The position numbers and the translations under genes are program-made. From Amborella trichopoda (Eukaryota; Streptophyta; Magnoliopsida; Amborellales; Amborellaceae), in assembly GCF_000471905.2 (NCBI RefSeq), contig NW_006499481.1:602282-666281 (forward strand): 64,000 nucleotides of DNA. The letters run 5' to 3'. Below are positions 23,390 through 35,389 of the stretch, piece by piece (within the stretch, counting starts at the first letter, position 1; every line of letters starts with the position of its first letter). The notes beneath the pieces are model-generated. The model was not told the origin of the DNA. It was given only the letters and a program-made list of their open reading frames with translations, and ran no database searches.

Positions 23390-24060
23390 TGGGAAGTGAT
23401 TTCAGGCAATGGTTTTATAGTACTAAGTATAATAATAAAACACTCCTTCTAAGGGAATGGGATCCGGGCATCGGTAGTTAGGGGGCGGATGCCCTAATAT
23501 AACGTCTTTCCCTCCATTCCTTCCGTTAACATATCAAAAAATTAAAAATTAAATACTTATTCTCCGTTAACATATCAAATAAAAATAAAAATAAATACTC
23601 ATTCAACTTCCATTTGTGAGAAATTTGTTTAACCTCAATTTTTAAGCTATTTTTATCCCGGTGAACAATATAATTTTTTTTGTAAATGGTCTTATCATTA
23701 TTATTAGATAAATATTTAAAAGAATTTGATTTTGAGTTCTTCAAGACCCAAAGTTCATTATCCACCTGATGGACCTTTTGGATTCATTATAAGATAAGTA
23801 CTCCTTTTGACTTTTTCTAAAGTGCAAATTCTCGTTTTTTTTTTTTTTTGTCATGAGATTGATTGATGAATAGCATGAAGAGGACCTTGTGGATTCATTA
23901 TAAGATAAGTACTCCAGTTGGCTTTTTCCTAAGGTGCAAATTCAATTTTTTATGTCATGATATTGATGAATAGGATGAAGAGAGTGCACCTACAAAATTT
24001 GATGTCACCACTAACATCGTTTTTCTAAAAAAAGATAGTTTCATTATATTAAATGAAATA
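23390..24060. mobile_element. scrambled remnants resembling M2
   Basis: GGGAAGTGATTTCAGGCAATGG then TTTTATAGTACTAAGTATAATA (about 23391) resembles the M2 terminus. Two copies of a GTGCAAATTC...TGTCATGA...ATTGATGAATAGSATGAAGAG block (about 23822 and 23934) resemble M2's interior. Too decayed to delimit. Confidence 0.35.
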
Positions 24061-24215
24061 GTGACAAAATTTTAAATTTTCCATTCGACTTTTTTTTTCT
24101 CTATAATCTCTCAGCATGAGAATCTTGGAATGCACATAGTTAGAAAATCCAGGGAAGGAACAGAAATAATCACCCGGATCCACTTTTTCACGGGTCCTTT
24201 TCTTGTATTAAAAAT

Positions 24216-24586
24216 GGTTGAGGTTTGTACAGGGTGCCCTTGAAAGTTAAATGTACCTCTAAAATTCACTCTGAGAAATAATTCTAGCGTTGGAAATGGC
24301 ATAAAAAATATATTTTTATCCCAAGTTATGAAATTTAAAATTTCAAAAAAAACACAAATCAAACAAACCTATAAACACTTGAAAATCTTGAAAATAGACC
24401 GTCCACATCACTTGTTACAAAATACATTATTTCAAAGACTTGAAATTCTTTTTTTTCCTAGGTTCAAAATGAATAATTAGAGGGTTCTCTAATGTCTTAA
24501 CACTGTCTTAAAACACTCTTCTAGAGGATAATGAAGTGCAGCGTACTTCACTAGTATAAGGTTGAAACCTTATATAAAATTTTTCC
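24216..24586. mobile_element. M1-family MITE with 9-bp target duplication
   Basis: Left end GGTTGAGGTTTGTACAGGG and right end ACCTTATATAAAATTTTTCC. The flanks ATTAAAAAT (24207-24215) and ATTAAAAAA (24587-24595) match at 8 of 9 positions. Confidence 0.85.
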
Positions 24587-25517
24587 ATTAAAAAATGGTC
24601 CCCAAATTGGTCTATCTTACAAACACTATTGACCAAATTACCCCGAGTTTGACCCTTGAAGGATCGAATTCACGAGGGCCCAAAATTGTTCACAAAAACG
24701 AGTTGGAACGAAAAGTTTTGTAGTTCATCTCTACAAAAATGTGTAACTCTCAATCTCTCTTATCTCTCTTTTTGTTGAAATGTTCATCAAACAAAATAAA
24801 TGTACAACTCTCAATGTCTCTCTTATCTACATATTTTTTTCTAAATGTTCATCAAACAAAATACAAAATGTACTACAAATTTGATGCAGGATCGTATACA
24901 ATGAGGCCATTTGCTTTTGAGACAGCGAGATCAAAATTATTTACAACTATCCAATGTGAAATCTGATAGTGTGGGTGTATCATAGAGTTCGTGAAAATTT
25001 CTTTTGAAGTTTGAGTTTGGTCAATAGAATAAATGCATGCATCTAATTCCACATCCAATGGTCAAGATTAATTGTAACCACCTTGTACTAAAAATAAATT
25101 GTTTCATTGTATATTTTTCCTTATGAAGTATTTCATTTTGGTTTTGTGTAAGAGTCTTAGAATTAATCCAATAAATCTTGCAAAAACAAATGGCGTCTAA
25201 ATATGAATCTCAAGACTATTAAATCCTTAGTAAGCGAGAGAAACAGAGAGAGAGAGAGAGAGAGAGTCAGAGGTGTACATTAAAGCACCCATAAAGAGAG
25301 AGACGTTGCACTAAAACATACACGAGGAGAGAGAGATAGAGAGATCAATTTTGGGGTCCAAACTCGTGGAATTTTTCTATTTCTTCTTTTCTTTTTAGAT
25401 CGGTAACTTTAATATCACTTAATAAACTAATTTCTAAACCTATGATTTCATTAAGAATCTAAGAATTCTGGAAATCACCATATTTCTCAAATTTCTAGAC
25501 TTTTAGACTTCCTTTTA
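24587..25517. other. intergenic spacer with (AG)n microsatellite
   Basis: No gene. A short direct repeat (GTTCATCAAACAAAATA at about 24781 and 24847) and a pure AG tract at 25245-25267 are the only structures seen. Confidence 0.6.
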
Positions 25518-26005
25518 GAGCCCATTTGGTTCCTAGAGATGGAGATACCACTCAGAATTGGCATATCTAATATTGGTGTCTGTTGTTTGGCTAGCATCTG
25601 ATAAGTGACTTGGAAGATGCATATCCATGATTTGGATTGTATAAATATTATTAATATAATATTATAGTATTGTATTATAATATTACATTAATAATGTTAA
25701 ATTGTATATATTAATAATATATATTAATCATATAAATATTAAATATATTTTATACAATTCTAATATATAATCATATCATAATTAATATAATGATTGTATA
25801 TTAGACATTAATTACTATACATACTTTTTACTTGTAGTGTTATTTTGGTTCAATGAACATTTACATGTTGTGGGCTTAAAATCTGGATACGGATATCCAC
25901 ACAGACTGAAATTCCACCTCCAACCTGCATCAAGGCTGCAGAAATGTCTGGTATATATGGAAACGAGTCTCTCGGATGCTAATTTCTAGGGAACCAAACA
26001 GGCCC
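25518..26005. mobile_element. Tourist-like (PIF/Harbinger) MITE with TTA target duplication
   Basis: Left end GAGCCCATTTGGTTCCTAGA and the reverse complement of the right end, GGGCCTGTTTGGTTCCCTAG, are near-perfect inverted repeats. TTA flanks both sides (25515-25517, 26006-26008). Both features are hallmarks of Tourist MITEs. The interior is extremely AT-rich. Confidence 0.85.
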
Positions 26006-26364
26006 TTAGGAGTTATGGAGAAAAGATAACTTCTCTACAACCATCATATACTTTTTCTCAGTTAAAGCGCTGACCTTTTGGATTCTTAACCACCAGAAAA
26101 GCATTGTAACCACGGCTGTAGTGCTTTCTTGTAATGCATGTCTAAGCTTCCTCTCTCTCTCTCTCACACACACATACATATATAGACACACACCAAGATG
26201 CACTACATAACATTTTGCTTCGCAAAGACAATAGAGTTTCAAGGTAATTGTTAGACAACACTGAGATATCACCAATTCTCACATGTCCACAGATTGATTT
26301 CGCCAAATGAACCCAAGACAATACAGGATGAGAACTCATAAATGGCACTTGCCAGGCGTACATC

Positions 26365-26585
26365 TATCAAGTATGCAATAAAACCATTTATCTTTGGTAC
26401 AAAACGATGACAATCACCCCAAGTCATCAGACTAAAATTGGGCAGCTGGAAGTGGTGCCATTAACTGTGTTCAACATCCAATAAAAATTTTCTTGGATTT
26501 TGAGCGGCAAAATGACACTCCCAACAGCCTGATTTCACATCTGACGACTAGATGTAGGGACCTATTTTGTACCAAAGGTAACAGT
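26365..26585. mobile_element. small inverted-repeat element in the DUF1308 3' flank
   Basis: CTTTGGTACAAAA at 26392-26404 pairs with TTTTGTACCAAAG at 26565-26577. The left edge AAGTATGCAATAAAACCAT recurs at about 48260 downstream of the peptidase gene. A CT/CA microsatellite precedes it (about 26150-26175). Confidence 0.55.
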
Positions 26586-26647
26586 CTCGGAATATTCAAT
26601 CTCATATTTATTCATATATCGCCAAAATTATACTTTATCCAAAAGCC

Positions 26648-29600
26648 CTATTGGCCTGTCAAGGCACGCGGTCTATGTTCAAGAGTCATCAAGGACATAC
26701 CTGTTTGGAATACAGCTCTTACAAATCCCATGTTTGCAGTTAAAGTTGGGGCACGCCATTGGTCTCCAGTGCCAAAAATGATCTTGTTCTTCAGGCCTAT
26801 CTTTCTAGTGGTTGGAAGACCCACCACACGGGCAGATGGATTGTCCTTGATGACCCTGCAATTTGACAAACAACTTCAAGATCTTCAAAACAATTGACAC
26901 AATCAACACCTCTCTCTCTCTCTCTCAGCAATGTTGGGGTTGGGTACTCAAGCTCAGCTCAACTAACAAAGTAAATGTGGATTGCCCAATTGAAAATAAG
27001 AACAAACTGAAAGCCGAATGCTTGTTTAAAGAGTTAGAAGCAAGACTCTTATGTGATAGCCCGATAGGCCACAATTAGCCATCTGCTCAACCAGAAATAG
27101 AGATTTTTCCCTCATAAACATGCATAACTTACCATCTGTTTAACTCATTGTAAACAACCCAAACCATCTGTTTAACTCATTGTAAACAACCCAAATTTAA
27201 TTAGGGGGTTAAGATAACTACAGGGCTTTCATATGAATTTGAGAGAACTTATAAATCCAATTTCCCGATAGCATTATTATTATATATTCCTTTTCTAGGT
27301 TGCAAAATATAGGAATAATCTGGCATATTCAAATGTTATCTTTTTATAATCATTGTTAATTTATTTGCCATTTCAACAAACTTATCTACTGAATCACAAC
27401 AATCAAATTAGAAGGAACAAAAAGTTCAAATTCATAATAAGAAAGAAAAGACATATATTTCCAAAAAATAAAATATTAAAATGTGATTTAAAGATTACAA
27501 ATTGGCATGTTATAAAGGAGCCATACACTTAATTGCAAAGTGAAGAAGCAACCATTTAGATGGTAATTAGATGACAGAAAATCGCATTTCCAGGAGGCAC
27601 CTAGAGTCATGACATAGTGATAAATAACCCATTCAATAATGGGGTTCAAGGAAAGGAGTCTTTCCCATCATTGGAATGTTCCCTCTTAACATTCATATAC
27701 TTCTAGGATCATAGCACATAATTTTTGAAATGGAACTGTTTTCAGCTAAGAAACTCACACTAGGCATTGCAGCAAGCGATCTGCTCTCATTTTCTCACCC
27801 GGTCCTCCACACATTGCAATGAGCTCCTTGAACTCAGAACAAACGCTTTCGCATATGATAACTTTTCTGCATGATATTAAACATCCCAATTCCTCTAATA
27901 TTGGGTTCTCAATCTCAGACTTTACCTGTAGAAGGAATAAGAACTTCAGAAAGTAATATTATAAGCTGCAGAAAATGTAAATATGCTAAAACTAGTCAAG
28001 GCTTCTATCAAAAAAACTGGGCTTGATCTCAAATAAAAAATAAAAAAAAGGAAGTCAAGTATTCAATCAATTCAGTAAAATCCACCAGGTCAGGCACTCA
28101 AACCAATTCCAATCTTTTGTGAACACAATTTAAACAATCTGACACCCAGAATAGAAACTCCGGAATGACAAAGTCTTCTACAACAACCGACAACCTAATG
28201 TTTTGAGAATAGCACACAACTGAACTTTACTTCTTTTCTTTTTTATTAAATTGAAATACAATGTGCGAGCTACTAAAAAACACTCCAATTATTTAGATGA
28301 TGCCAATAAGTGAGGAACCCAGTGTTTCATCCCAGTAGCAGCAAACCAAATAGGGGAGTTGAATTTATTCTTTCACATCCAGTAGCTGAAAACCATCAGC
28401 AAAGGAGTGAAAGGCTTACATCATCATCTAATGAAGTCAAAATGTTTTGGTCATTTCCTGATAGTATGTTGAATTCTTGGTAATCTGTCAGTGACATGGA
28501 AATCAGAAAAATGAGGATTTTGGGACATATTATATAGATAAGAGGGTGTATAAATCAAATTATAGGAAGAGAAATGCTGTCAAGGGCCACATAATACCTG
28601 TGCCATTACAAAGGCGAAGTTACTCTTAAAGCGCTTTCTCATGTCGTCCTCTGGAGCTTTCAAAATCTGCTCGATACCACCACTACTTATTCCAGACACA
28701 AGTGCAATTAAAGCTGTTGTATCAAAATTAATCATATTTTCTCCCACGGTAACACCCATTTCAGTACCATCGCCATCAAGTAAGGAGGATTGCATAGTTG
28801 AAATCAAAGAACAGAAAGCAGCATTCCCAAGTACCTCTGGATCATTCCCCAACAAATTTTTGTGAAAACCCATCATGGTGTTTCCCAGTGAGGATGACAT
28901 TGTCACACTTGATTCAGAATGAACACATGCTCTACGACCCTCATCGTCCTTCTCAAGACAATTAACTGCAAACTGAAATACACGAGCACCTTGATATTGT
29001 CTAGAAGAATCCTTGAGATCCCCATCAAATGTCTTCCTATTGAAAGTGATATTTACCCATTCATCTTCTAATTCCTCAAAGATACTAACCTCAAAATGAT
29101 TAAATTCTTTCCCAATTTCAAGAGCTTTATATTCATCAATGAGCTTCTGAGGAACAACTTCATCAAGTCCATTGGCAAAGAAAAATATAACAAAGGCTGG
29201 CTGCAATGTCAGTGAAGAATTGGCTGCTTGAATAACCGAATGCAAGCGTGATCTTAGTCCCTTACTCCTATGAGAATATGCCCATGAAATATATTTTGGG
29301 TTCCTGTCTGAGACGATGAACCAAACTGGGTTTCCATGATAAGTGCATATTATATCAATATGGACTCCTTTTGGATTAGCCTTGAATTTTTTCCCATGTA
29401 ATGATGACAGAGGCACAGATTTGCATACACGTGTAATGCTGTTTATAAATGGTTGCTGAAGAATGTACACAATACTCTCAAGGTAGCCAATGTTAGTACT
29501 GCAAATAGAGTAAGCAGCTGAATTTTGGACCAACAAACTCAAGAGTAATTGCACAACAATGGAGTTGACCATCACTATTAACTGATTAAGTATTAACCAA

Positions 29601-30899
29601 TAAAGTAAGGCCAGTAAAAAATACTGTTTCAGGAGATTAATAATGATTTTATCTTAAGAAATTAATGAATGATGCTTTTCTATGGTGAATTCTTTATCAT
29701 GACGGTTACTGGTCAACAGAATGATATTCAAATTACCTAAGTATTACGCGTTCCATGTGCACCCACCGTGCACCCGAAGTTAGGGGGAAAAATAGAGTAG
29801 TTTAACACAATGAATATTCAACAGAAGGTTAATACACATAAACAAGATTCAATTCTCAATGTTCCAAGATGTAGGTTCTCATAATCAGAGAGCAAATGAA
29901 CAGGAATCAAAGCAGGGATATCCATCATATGAAAAATGTAACCGCAACCACCAGGATTTTTTCATTTTCATGTGACCTCAAAAGCAATATAATCCACCCA
30001 ACTGGATTACTTTATTTCTTAATAACATTTATCGGCAAAAACACCCATGTATCGCGATGATATCTTGATAAAGCAAGAGCTGATACTACATTTAAAATTA
30101 TAGCAACAAAATGCACTTTAAAAATAATGGCACGGTTGAATCATTAAAACCCCCATTTAAGCAACAACAGGAAGGCTTCTCTTCCTGAAAAAAATAACAG
30201 TGGATTTAAAAGAAATGCTAATATATTACAATAGAATAAATCGTCCTGACAGTAGTTAGCAGAATAACATCCTGATAATTTGTCACTAGGTTTTCTTTAT
30301 TCATTTTCTATGATGTATTCTTCGGACACAATGATATAAACCCAGTATCTATGGTTGTTACTAAGGTTTCACAAAAATTAATTACTGTATGCCTTGTATC
30401 ACCCATTCACCTCTGTATCTGAATTTTGCCTATAAATATTTAAGTGAATTTTTACTTTCAATGCAGCAAATTAACACGAAAAAACAAAAAGACAAACAGT
30501 AAAATATGAACAGATCAATTTGATGCGCAATTTTCAATATTAAAGGGATTATCTATTACCATAAAATAACCAAATTATAGCAATAATCACATTAAAAAAA
30601 AAAAAACAAATTATAGCAGTGAGCTATAGCAAATTTGTGTCAAGAAAGGGCGAACCGTGGTCGATAAATATGAAACCAAACCGAAATTAGGGTTATGACT
30701 ATAGTAAAACATACCTGAGAGGACCACAAAAGTCCTGAGAAAGGGAATTGAGAAATTTGAGCTCCGAAATTATGAGTTTATATAAGCTGCGTTTACAGGT
30801 TAGAGAAATCTTTGAAGGAGGTAAGGATTGAAGTTGCTCTAAACAATCGACGCATCTCTTCTTCGCCTTCTGTAAGTCCATACTTGAACTTCCGGCCAA
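26648..30899 (-). CDS. DUF1308 / UPF0415 (C7orf25-type) protein, 486 aa, 4 exons
   Basis: Exons on the minus strand: 30715-30899, 28598-29498, 27759-27925, 26648-26855; all introns are GT-AG and the frame is open from the ATG at 30899 to TAG. Function unknown. The family is conserved from plants to animals (human C7orf25; Arabidopsis At1g73380, from memory). The C-terminal half, from INFDTTALIALVSG (Asp321) to FGTGDQWRAPTLTANMGFVR (Asp449), resembles a PIN-like nuclease fold by its spaced acidic residues; this is inference from motif layout. The N-terminus (7-60) is helical and basic, with no signal peptide. The C-terminus HRPRALTG is family-typical. A second in-frame Met (MDLQKAKK) lies six codons in and could be the true start. 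A possible AATAAA is 36 nt past the stop. Divergent from the peptidase gene 4.5 kb away. A broken copy lies at 50077-50751. Confidence 0.9.
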
Positions 30900-31144
30900 A
30901 ATTTAGAGATAGATAGAGACTTTAGAGACCGTTAAAACCCTAGTTTTGCCGCTACCGCCTTTTTACGGGTTTTTGTGATATGGGGTGTTTGTGCAAGAGA
31001 ACGCGCACGCACGTTACAGTTTGCTTTGAACTTTGATCGCTAACATTTTGTTTCAGTTTTATCTCGCTTTGATTTAAAAAAAAGTTTATAAAAGGTGCAA
31101 GTAGATTTAGGAATCGGTTTTTATGAGTCCAATGACTCGTATCC

Positions 31145-31679
31145 GTTATTTTTATTTTTATTTTACCAATGTTAAAAAAATGTATTGGTAAAAACTACCC
31201 CAAATTACAACATCATAAATAATTAGAGCTAGAAGAGAGAAGAATCATAAATAATAAGAGCTAGAAGAGAGAAGAGCCATGCTTAGCCAAAGAATCTGCT
31301 AATGTATTAGCCTCCTAAACACGTGGTTAAAGATCGACAACAGCTCAGCAAAATCCACAATTTGCAGCCAGTTATGTGCTAATTTCCAAGGAATTCGCCT
31401 CTCCTTCTTACACTATTGGATAGCGTTCAAGGAAATCGCCTTCCACCAAACAGCATCCACTAAAATTTCTACTCTTGAAGATTTTCAGGCACTGCAAGAG
31501 AGCAAGCATCTCAACTTGATTTGCCAAGCCTATCCCAACTGGTCCAACAAAGCCTAACAATACATTCCCAATCCAACCCCTATCAACTCCCCTGATCCTT
31601 GTAGGCCTCAGATTCTTTAGAGAGCTACTATCGAAGTTTAGTTTGAAGGTATCAGGCATAGGAGGCGCTTATAGGTCGT
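31145..31679 (-). mobile_element. 5'-truncated LINE (RNase H end) with target duplication, copy A only
   Basis: On the minus strand it encodes the end of a plant LINE RNase H domain (FKLNFDSSS; LANQVEMLALLQCL) with a disrupted FRRANTLADSLAKHG-like C-terminus. An A-rich 3' tail (AAAATAAAAATAAAAATAA) lies at its left edge. CTCGTATCC is duplicated at 31136-31144 and 31680-31688. Copy B keeps the empty site (ACTCATATCCGG, about 52785). It sits about 240 bp upstream of the DUF1308 start codon. Confidence 0.85.
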
Positions 31680-31688
31680 CTCGTATCC

Positions 31689-33219
31689 AGTTTTCAAAGA
31701 GTTTCTAAGTCCCCATATATTTTCTCACTAGTTTTAATTAAATCATTTTTAAGCTTATTGTTTATTATTTTTTTAGCCTTCTACTTGAACTAACTTATAC
31801 TTTTTTAATAAGCAGTATCTTTGTTGCACATGTCCAAAAATCTATTTTGTCTCATCTTAACGCCCATTGGAGTCATGCCTGTATACTCCCGAATAATATT
31901 CATTTCGAATTCTATGTCTTTTTATATCGCCACTAATCCATATCAACGTCATCATCATCTTAGCTACAATTATCACATGGGAATGTTTTTTCTTGACTGC
32001 CTAACATTATGTTCCATAAAACAATGTAGGTCTCACAACTATCCTATAGAACTTTGTGATATATACGGCAATCACATAAAAACTCCGATTGCACATATCT
32101 AGTTCGCCTTATGAAATGACAAGTCTATTCTAAGCTCTTAGACTTCACAAAATTTGGCCAAATTTTAAACTTTATTATAGTAAATTGGGCCTTTGTAATT
32201 AGGCGAACCACCTAAGATATAAACACTTGAAAAGCAAAGCTGTATACCATAGATATCGTACCACCCTATTTTTGTCTTTTTGAAAACTTTGGTTCGATGT
32301 TTCCAACATTTGATAATATGCTTTAAAAAATTATAATGCATGGACACTCTTATGTTTCCAACATTGAATCAGTTCCTGTACTTGAAAATAAATAAACAAT
32401 TTGATGTCTCGCACATCGGACTTTGGGGCAAATAGGAGAAAAAAAAGGGACTCGGGAGTTTTTCTTTTTTTTTTAAAAAAAAAGCACCTAACCAATGTTT
32501 CAAATATGGGACAAGTGTAGTTGTACGTAATATTTTTATAAAATTGTATCATTATGTAGTTATTGTATAGTAATTCGGTACGAACCTAATTTTTCCAACC
32601 CACAATCATCTTTGTAATTATAAATGGGTAGAATGTTGAATAGTTCATATTTCTACGAGGATTTTGACAAATTTCCCTTCAATTTTTTTGCCTTATTTTT
32701 CCTTAATTTTTGTCCTCGTTCTATTGTCTTCTTAACAAATGGTATACATGCCTCACATCTGTTATACACTGAAAGCCTATAATCAGACCAAAAGGATTGC
32801 AAATGACCTTCAGCACTCAAAAGTCATGAACTCTTAAGTCAAGCGGATAAAGGATGTTATTTTTCCAATAAATGAGTTTTTGAGAAAATTTATATTGAAC
32901 AATACACGCATGAGTTGCTCGATGTCACATGTATGAGAAGTGATCATGACATTTTTGTACTAAAGATTTTAAAGTAATTAATTTTATACGAAAGGTATAC
33001 AATGAGACTAACTAAAGATTTTAAAGTAATTAATTTTATACGAAAGGTATACAATGAGACTAACTAATTGTGTTATAAAGAGGTACCAAACTTCATTAAC
33101 TGTTAGATTAGGAATCAAATGGTTGAAACCGTGTCATTATTTGGACATAAAATGCAAAATAAAATTTCTCGAATGTCGTGACACACTTTTATCTATTAAA
33201 TTTTGCATCTAATATATAA
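31689..33219. other. divergent intergenic region, left part
   Basis: No gene. 31689-32000 aligns with 52790-53060 of copy B (GGAGTCATRCCTR..., TTTTCTTGACYGCCTAACA). The short frames it holds are not conserved between the copies. A tandem duplication lies at 32959-33062. Confidence 0.6.
32959..33062. repeat. 52-bp tandem duplication
   Basis: ACTAAAGATTTTAAAGTAAT through CAATGAGACTA occurs twice in a row (32959 and 33011) with no differences seen, so it is recent. Confidence 0.92.
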
Positions 33220-33560
33220 GGGTGTGGTTTTAACATCTAATTAAGGCGCACCACCAAATTTTATCATAACATGTAATTTTGGCATAAAACTTACTAGAAT
33301 TATTTAAGAATATATTTTCATATCTAATTATAAAAATTAAACTTAAAAAATGATTAAAATTAAGTAGATTTATGAACATATGAAAATATTGAAAATAGAC
33401 GGCCTAGATAATGTATTGCAAGATGCGCTATTTTTTAGTCTCAAATATCTTATTTTTTCATATTCAAACATCTCAATATTGGGATGGTCAACTAGAGGGT
33501 GTTTCCAAACCTTAAAGTAAACTTTTCCCAATAGGCAGATGTGACCTCCTTATACAAAAA
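33220..33560. mobile_element. M1-family MITE
   Basis: Begins GGGTGTGGTTTTAACATC, has TTAAGGCGCACCACCAAATT and GATGGTCAACTAGAGGG, and ends near ACCTCCTTATACAAAAAAC. The right end is shortened. Confidence 0.7.
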
Positions 33561-34769
33561 ACAAATAATCTCATAATATAGAATCCCAATCTTATATATT
33601 TAACAACCAAATCTCATCAGGTATTCTTAAAATAAACTATAAAACACCTTTATTTTCTCTCTGTCTCCACAAAACCCATGTGTATAAACATAAATGTATA
33701 AATAGTGTGTAACAAAAGCATGCAACCATGCACTACTCTCCAAATTCCATGCTACCTTATCAAATCTAGTTGATGCAAATAACACAATTAGCAACAATTG
33801 CTTTATATCTTTATGGAAGCTATCTTTAAAATCAACCAAAAAAATTTGAGAAAATATCACTAAAATGGCTAGAGCATCTTGAAAATCATTGAGGCAGTTG
33901 AACCAACCAATTGGGGTTGATTTAAAAATATCATTTTACTCAAATGCCTCCTAAAATAATTTACTAAAATTGTCCAAACTATTGTTGTTTTAAGTTTGGA
34001 ATCCTGCACAAATAGTACATGGGTAATTCAGCATTACATGAGTGGCCAAGCCAAGCCAAAACTCACAAACTCTTTAACTTGTTTTGGATCTCCAAACAGA
34101 AAAAATAAAGGTTTCTACATTTCTCCTACTTTATAGAAGTTATATACTCCCCCATCCAATTGTCCAATCTAGATTAAATAAGTGATCGTTTGATCTAGAT
34201 CTGATGCCTCAGAGTATATATATCTTTTGCTGTTTTGAAATCAAAACAAAAATCTGTTTGGGCTAGGCCAATTGATGAAACTACCTCCAGTCATTCCAGG
34301 TTTCGAGCCCAAAAATACATGTTCCAGATTTTAAAGTCTAAATAAATAAGGGCAGGGTGGTGACTTATTTCAATAGCTAAATAATAGAATTTGCTTACCT
34401 CCTCGGATTCCAAACTTAAAAGACAAGAATTTTGGGCACTCTTTAATAAAAGAAAAAATATACAAAAGAGATACGTTTATATTTTTAGTACAGGGAGATA
34501 AAAGTTACTATTGTTTTATTAGATTTCAAATTGGGTAGTTGTCATGATTAGACTCAATTAAAAAAAAAAAATCCCAAACTATGTGATATTCCCCAAACCA
34601 TTAAATTTGACATAAGCTGGAAGTAATTATAATATCCTTGTAATAAGAATAGATAGTCTCATTGTGTGCAATTCTAGAATAAGAGGTACTTGATTGAAAA
34701 GTTTTTATCTAATGCAACCACATTCTCAAAACATTGGATAATTTCATTACCTCATGTATTTTTCTTTCA
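33561..34769. other. divergent intergenic region, right part
   Basis: No gene. It aligns with 53747-54540 of copy B and 55441-56240 of copy C (CCCAATCTTATATATT, CCTACTTGATTGAAAAGTTT-like words), about 1 kb upstream of the peptidase gene. Confidence 0.65.
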
Positions 34770-35125
34770 GCTGGAAAATTGTTTGATAGGGCTGCAGCCT
34801 GTCAAAGTAAGTTCAGCTCATAACTCATTGAATTTTGTAATGTAATTATAGAAAAACCTAATATTGATCATCTCTGCTTGAACATTATGGTTGTAAAAAA
34901 AATTGGATTTTTAAGTTCTAAAAATAATTTATATCGTACTATAGTATATATATCATCTATTTAATACTAAAAATAAGCGTCTATAGATCTGTATAATTTT
35001 TTAGCTTCGAATTTTACTATGAATGTTGAAAATTGATTTTAAAACCATCATAAAAAATTTTATTGTGGAAAGTGTTATTTTGTTTTCATAAATCCGGGGC
35101 CTTAGAGAAACTTCATCCTTTGAGT
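34770..35125. mobile_element. M1-related MITE, copy A only
   Basis: Starts near GGAAAATTGTTTGATAGGGC and ends near CCTTAGAGAAACTTCATCC. It lies between CCTCATGTATTTTTCTTTCAG and GTAACTTCAAGTTTCAATGA. Copies B and C read straight across this point (GGTAGCTTCATGTTTCAATG). Same subfamily as 50945-51322. Confidence 0.7.
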
Positions 35126-35244
35126 AACTTCAAGTTTCAATGATATTATTGCCTTCCCTAATATCGTATTAATTCAGTAGACTTCAATTTTATTTAAACC
35201 ATCATTCGATAATAACAAGAACATCTATCAGTACAATTATCTGC

Positions 35245-35283
35245 TATAAATGAGGAGCCGTATAGAGAGAGAGAGAGAGAGAG
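35245..35283 (+). promoter_or_regulatory. TATA box and (GA)n leader of the peptidase gene
   Basis: TATAAA lies at 35245-35250, then (GA)n at 35264-35283, about 105 bp before the ATG. This is a usual plant arrangement of core promoter and GA-rich leader. Copies B and C lack this TATA because MITE-derived sequence replaces it. Confidence 0.55.
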
Positions 35284-35389
35284 GGAAAGAGTGAGAGACG
35301 GGGGGATTGGGCAAGTGAAAGAGGGCGGCGGAAAAGCTTCGTTTATTATTATTTCCTATTAAATATCATATTCATCAGAGAAAACGCAA

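Noticed and set aside
26493..26897. 134-residue plus-strand frame (26493-26897)
   Set aside because: It is the antisense shadow of DUF1308 exon 4 and its 3' flank.
31821..32102. 93-residue frame on the plus strand (31821-32102)
   Set aside because: The aligned copy B region (52930-53100) has indels that break it; no family recognised.
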